Assembly: GCF_020026925.1 (NCBI RefSeq)
Contig: NZ_JAIQDW010000005.1
Span: 124,001-188,000 of the forward strand
DNA from: Flavobacterium hibisci
GTDB taxonomy: Bacteria; Bacteroidota; Bacteroidia; Flavobacteriales; Flavobacteriaceae
Direction of reading: 5' to 3'
Length of the DNA stretch: 64,000 bases
The notes under the pieces: generated by a model
The model's input: the letters and a program-made list of their open reading frames with translations, nothing else
Database searches by the model: none
What the model was told of the DNA's origin: nothing
Position numbers and translations under genes: made by a program
In this document: positions 60,851-64,000 of the stretch, piece by piece
How the letters are laid out: every line of letters begins with the position of its first letter
Position numbering within the stretch: position 1 is the stretch's first letter

Positions 60851-60939
60851 ATTGTATATAAAACTTAGAACCAATTATGAGAAGGTATTTAGTAGATTCA
60901 CACTCAAATAATTATCTCTATATCCATATATTGAAAACA

Positions 60940-62886
60940 TTAATTGTAACCTGGATTCTGGTATTCTGCTTTTTCTTCAGCTGTCATCTCCATACCATCT
61001 AATTGACCTTGCGGAATTGGTCGTAAATAATGATACTTTTCTATTGTTCTGGTAACAACTACCGGAGTATGATCACCAACAGCTATTCCACCTATTGTAT
61101 ATTTACCTGCAAGCTCATTCCATTTTTGAGTTCTTACCAAATCATACCAACGATATCCTTCACCAAAATATTCACGGGAACGTTCTGCTAAAATATAATT
61201 GATATCAATTACGGCAGGTGTTGCACTTGTTAACAAAGCACTATTGTCTGCAGTTTTTGCAACGCTTCCGTTATTGTTCCAACGCCATTTACCAGCACGG
61301 GCACGAATTACATTTATAAGATCCCTTGCTGTCATACTACCTGTTGCTCCTTTTACTGCAGCTTCTGCAGCAACAAAATAGAATTCTGAAAATTTAGCAA
61401 TTGGAAATGGTCTTGTACTACCTGCATTTGGCTGTCCCAATCCTCCATTATTATCAGTACGGTATGGTCCTAATTTCCAAAAGCCAGGGTATGTTCTTCG
61501 ACTTATTCCTTGTGGAGAAATTACATAATCTGCTCTTCCTGGTAAAACTCCAGCGCCAACATTGCTTGCAGATGTTGCAGAATAAGTAATTGGTGTTGCA
61601 GGCTCATCATTAAGGAAAGTTAAAATTGCCTCACCTGGATGCACAGGTAAACCATTAGCATTGTTAAGTGTCGCTACAGTTGTTAATCCTGTTCCTGCCA
61701 GATTCCAGTTTCCACGGTATACTGTAGTAAATGTTCCATCATATCTTGAATCATTTGTTTTATCAGCAAAAGTATTAGTAAATACTTCAATAGGAGGCGC
61801 CATCCTCACCCAAGGGCGGCCTAAAAATTGGTCAGCTGCACGTTGTACACTAGATACTGATTTTCCATCTGCTGGATTTGTACTTCTGATAGAGGTATAA
61901 TCCCATGTTGACATCCAGCCTGCGAAATTATCAGGCGCAGCTCCGCTACCGCTTGTAAGACTTCCTCCATTATAGTATTCGCTCGCCTGAGTATGGTCAG
62001 CATATAACATCATCTCTTTATTACGATCATTAGATCCTAAGTTTACATCGTAATAATATGGCAATAAACCATATGGTCCTGGATCATTAATACCTTCTAA
62101 GGATAAATTGTAGGCCTGTTGAAAATACCATTGTGCATTATGCCCATCAGGATCAGTTCTTGGTGTATCAGGATAAGTTGGTATATTATTTGGGTTTTCT
62201 AACCACCATCCGTAGGTTAAATAGGCTTTTGCCAATATTAAACGTGCTAAATTCTTTGTTGCTGTTCCTGTTAATCTTGGACTAACCGGTAATTCATTTA
62301 TAGACGCTATCAGATCAGGAAAAATAGATTTTGTGTAAACTTCAGTTACAGTATTTCTTTTGGAATATCTCGAAGGCTTAAGATTAAATTTTAGTTCTCC
62401 CTGACCTAAATCTAAGGGAACTCCTCCAAATGTCTGAACTAATAAAAAATAATCAAAAGCTCTAAAAAATTTAGACTCAGCAATAACGCTGGTTGCAACA
62501 CCAACTGATGGACCATATTCAATAATTCCATTGGCGGTATTGATATCACTAAATGAGTTATTCCATAAAACATCAGATCTGCTTGAACTAGGAGTTATAA
62601 CACCTACGCCTGATAAATCATGATCTTTAAAGTTACCGTCTGCCTGTTGTGCGTACGTATGCTCATCTGTACCGGTTTGAGTAGCATTATAAAAATATGC
62701 CTGTCCATATATCCATCTTAAATGTGCATAGTGTGATGTTATTCCCTGGTTTATCCCTTGCTGTGTTTTAAAATATTCCGGTTCGTAAAAATCATGCGGT
62801 TTTTCTTCAAGGATATCAGAACAGCCTGCAAAGGAGAACAAAATTACTGATCCTATAATTATTTTTTTTAAAATATATCGTTTCAT
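60940..62886 (-). CDS. SusD-like outer membrane lipoprotein of the xylan locus
   Basis: A 648-residue protein with a lipoprotein signal (FSFAGCSDILEEKP, Cys near residue 22). It has the long form of the SusD fold: IAESKFFRAFDYFLLVQTFGG near 135, a large central insertion (about 270-450), and C-terminal YILAERSREYFGEGYRWYDLVRTQKW and YHYLRPIPQGQLDG. The length and insertion match SusD proteins of xylan-utilisation loci better than the two shorter SusD proteins in the middle of the window. It starts 12 bases after the SusC stop on the same strand. It would bind xylan or xylo-oligosaccharides at the surface. Confidence 0.95.
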   Translation of the reverse strand: MKRYILKKIIIGSVILFSFAGCSDILEEKPHDFYEPEYFKTQQGINQGITSHYAHLRWIYGQAYFYNATQTGTDEHTYAQQADGNFKDHDLSGVGVITPSSSRSDVLWNNSFSDINTANGIIEYGPSVGVATSVIAESKFFRAFDYFLLVQTFGGVPLDLGQGELKFNLKPSRYSKRNTVTEVYTKSIFPDLIASINELPVSPRLTGTATKNLARLILAKAYLTYGWWLENPNNIPTYPDTPRTDPDGHNAQWYFQQAYNLSLEGINDPGPYGLLPYYYDVNLGSNDRNKEMMLYADHTQASEYYNGGSLTSGSGAAPDNFAGWMSTWDYTSIRSTNPADGKSVSSVQRAADQFLGRPWVRMAPPIEVFTNTFADKTNDSRYDGTFTTVYRGNWNLAGTGLTTVATLNNANGLPVHPGEAILTFLNDEPATPITYSATSASNVGAGVLPGRADYVISPQGISRRTYPGFWKLGPYRTDNNGGLGQPNAGSTRPFPIAKFSEFYFVAAEAAVKGATGSMTARDLINVIRARAGKWRWNNNGSVAKTADNSALLTSATPAVIDINYILAERSREYFGEGYRWYDLVRTQKWNELAGKYTIGGIAVGDHTPVVVTRTIEKYHYLRPIPQGQLDGMEMTAEEKAEYQNPGYN

Positions 62887-62898
62887 AGCTCTTCTTGA

Positions 62899-64000
62899 TT
62901 AAAATGTTAAATTAAGTCCAAATAAATAATTTCTGGTAGTAGGTGTATTGGTTCCAATAACCAAAAATCTACGTTGGTAAGAAGCTACAGCCTGATTTTC
63001 GTCTCCAAATGAATTGGTTTCAGGATCCATACCAGACATTTTATGATAAGGAGAGAAAAATACAAAAGGATTCTGAGCAGTAACATAAAGTCTAAGTCTT
63101 TCAATACCTAAATCTCTCATAAATTGCTGATCCAATGTATAACCAAGTGTTAATGCCCTGATTTTTACATACGATGCATCAAAATAACTCATTGTTGACA
63201 TGTATTTTGGGTTATCACCACTTCTTACACCTTTTGGATTAGGGAATTCTGCATCTCTGTTATCTGGTGTCCAGTAATCCACATCTACGTTACTTCTTCT
63301 TCCATTAAGAAGGTTAAGATAACTAGCCCCTCCATATAAAGTACTCACTAATACACCACCACTTTTAAATGCGCCAACAGCTGAAAAATCAAAACCTTTA
63401 TAGCTTAAGTTAGTATTGAATCCTCCCTGGAAATCAGGGTCAGTTTCGATTATCTGTCTGTCGCTTGCATTAATTGCACGAGTTGGAGAACCATCTGGAT
63501 TGAAAGTCCCATTATACTTAACTCTAATAGACCCTACAACAGATCCTGTATCGTTAACTCCGTATTTCTGGTTTGGTTCATATATTGACATATATGGGTC
63601 TCCTTCCTGCCAAAGACCAACTTTCTCATAATCATAGATTGAATTGATGTTATATCCAACAAACCATGAATTTGCCTCATCTCTTGTAGCTCCTGATGCA
63701 AGCTTAACAAGCTTATTATCATTAGCATATAAATTAAAACCAACTGACCAGCTAAGGCCTTTAGGATTATCAAGGATTACTCCATTCAAAGAGATCTCAT
63801 AACCTTTATTTTCACTTTCCCCAACATTAGCTACATAGCTACTAACTCCTGACGTTACTGGTAGATTTACCCTCTGTAAAAGATCTTTTGTATTCGTTTT
63901 ATAATACTCAATTGTACCTGATAAACGGTTGTTAAAGAATCCGAAATCTAATCCATAGTTCCATGTTTTAGAATACTCCCATCCTAAATCTTCATTAGTC
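62899..64000 (-). CDS. SusC-like TonB-linked transporter, 3' part only
   Basis: The frame is open from the window edge (first full codon at 63999-63997) to TAA at 62899-62901, giving about 366 residues of the C-terminal barrel. SusC-type features include GLDFGFFNNRLSGTIEYY near the edge, NVGESENKGYEISLNG, FNTNLSYKGFDFSAVGAF and YVTAQNPFVFFSPYHKMSGMDPE, and the last residues NYLFGLNLTF fit an outer membrane insertion signal. The plug and signal peptide lie beyond the window. It is the transporter partner of the adjacent SusD and most likely imports xylan fragments. No disruption is visible in the part shown. Confidence 0.95.
   Translation of the reverse strand, partial: TNEDLGWEYSKTWNYGLDFGFFNNRLSGTIEYYKTNTKDLLQRVNLPVTSGVSSYVANVGESENKGYEISLNGVILDNPKGLSWSVGFNLYANDNKLVKLASGATRDEANSWFVGYNINSIYDYEKVGLWQEGDPYMSIYEPNQKYGVNDTGSVVGSIRVKYNGTFNPDGSPTRAINASDRQIIETDPDFQGGFNTNLSYKGFDFSAVGAFKSGGVLVSTLYGGASYLNLLNGRRSNVDVDYWTPDNRDAEFPNPKGVRSGDNPKYMSTMSYFDASYVKIRALTLGYTLDQQFMRDLGIERLRLYVTAQNPFVFFSPYHKMSGMDPETNSFGDENQAVASYQRRFLVIGTNTPTTRNYLFGLNLTF

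Overview
The window reads as a chromosome segment of a Flavobacterium-like member of the Bacteroidota. The supporting signs are the low GC content, SusC/SusD pairs, a hybrid two-component (HTCS) regulator, a type IX secretion C-terminal signal, many lipoprotein signal peptides, and promoters that look like TTG...TAnnTTTG rather than the E. coli consensus. No tRNA, rRNA, CRISPR array, insertion sequence or phage gene was seen.

Layout. (1) 1-7239 is ordinary chromosome: the end of rsmE, a DUF4159 protein, a SpoU-type RNA methyltransferase, an M43 metalloprotease, an AI-2E family permease, a PG_1098-type methyltransferase, a secreted hypothetical, a VanX-type dipeptidase and a fatty acid desaturase. 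(2) 7447-17207 (minus) is a carbohydrate operon: a FecA-like TonB receptor, two CE1-type esterases, a GH8 exo-oligoxylanase, a GH43 and a GH31 alpha-xylosidase with a PA14 insert. A promoter and an intrinsic terminator both lie in its leader. (3) 17831-26012 holds a DUF255 thioredoxin-like protein, a GPH sugar symporter and the HTCS regulator. (4) 26632-48623 (plus) is not typical of a glycan locus. It has two SusC/SusD pairs, two vanadium-haloperoxidase-type proteins (one cut by an in-frame amber codon), two VCBS/ASPIC-UnbV lipoproteins, two outer-membrane barrel proteins, a DoxX-like protein and a small membrane-anchored unknown. (5) 48968-64000 returns to xylan use: a GH3 (plus), then on the minus strand GH30 with a type IX signal, GH115 alpha-glucuronidase, a three-catalytic-domain esterase, an SGNH esterase, and a SusD with the 3' part of its SusC running off the window.

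How the genes fit together. Regions 2, 3 and 5 look like one glucuronoxylan utilisation locus. GH30 is secreted to cut the chain, and SusCD at the right edge imports oligosaccharides. Esterases remove acetyl and probably feruloyl groups. GH115 removes (methyl)glucuronic acid, GH8, GH43, GH3 and GH31 finish the oligosaccharides, the GPH symporter carries the products into the cytosol, and the HTCS senses them. Region 4 is inserted between the two halves and is the most interesting part: two parallel modules, each pairing a SusCD transporter with a predicted haloperoxidase. Its function is unknown. A link to oxidation or halogenation of plant phenolics is possible but is only inference.
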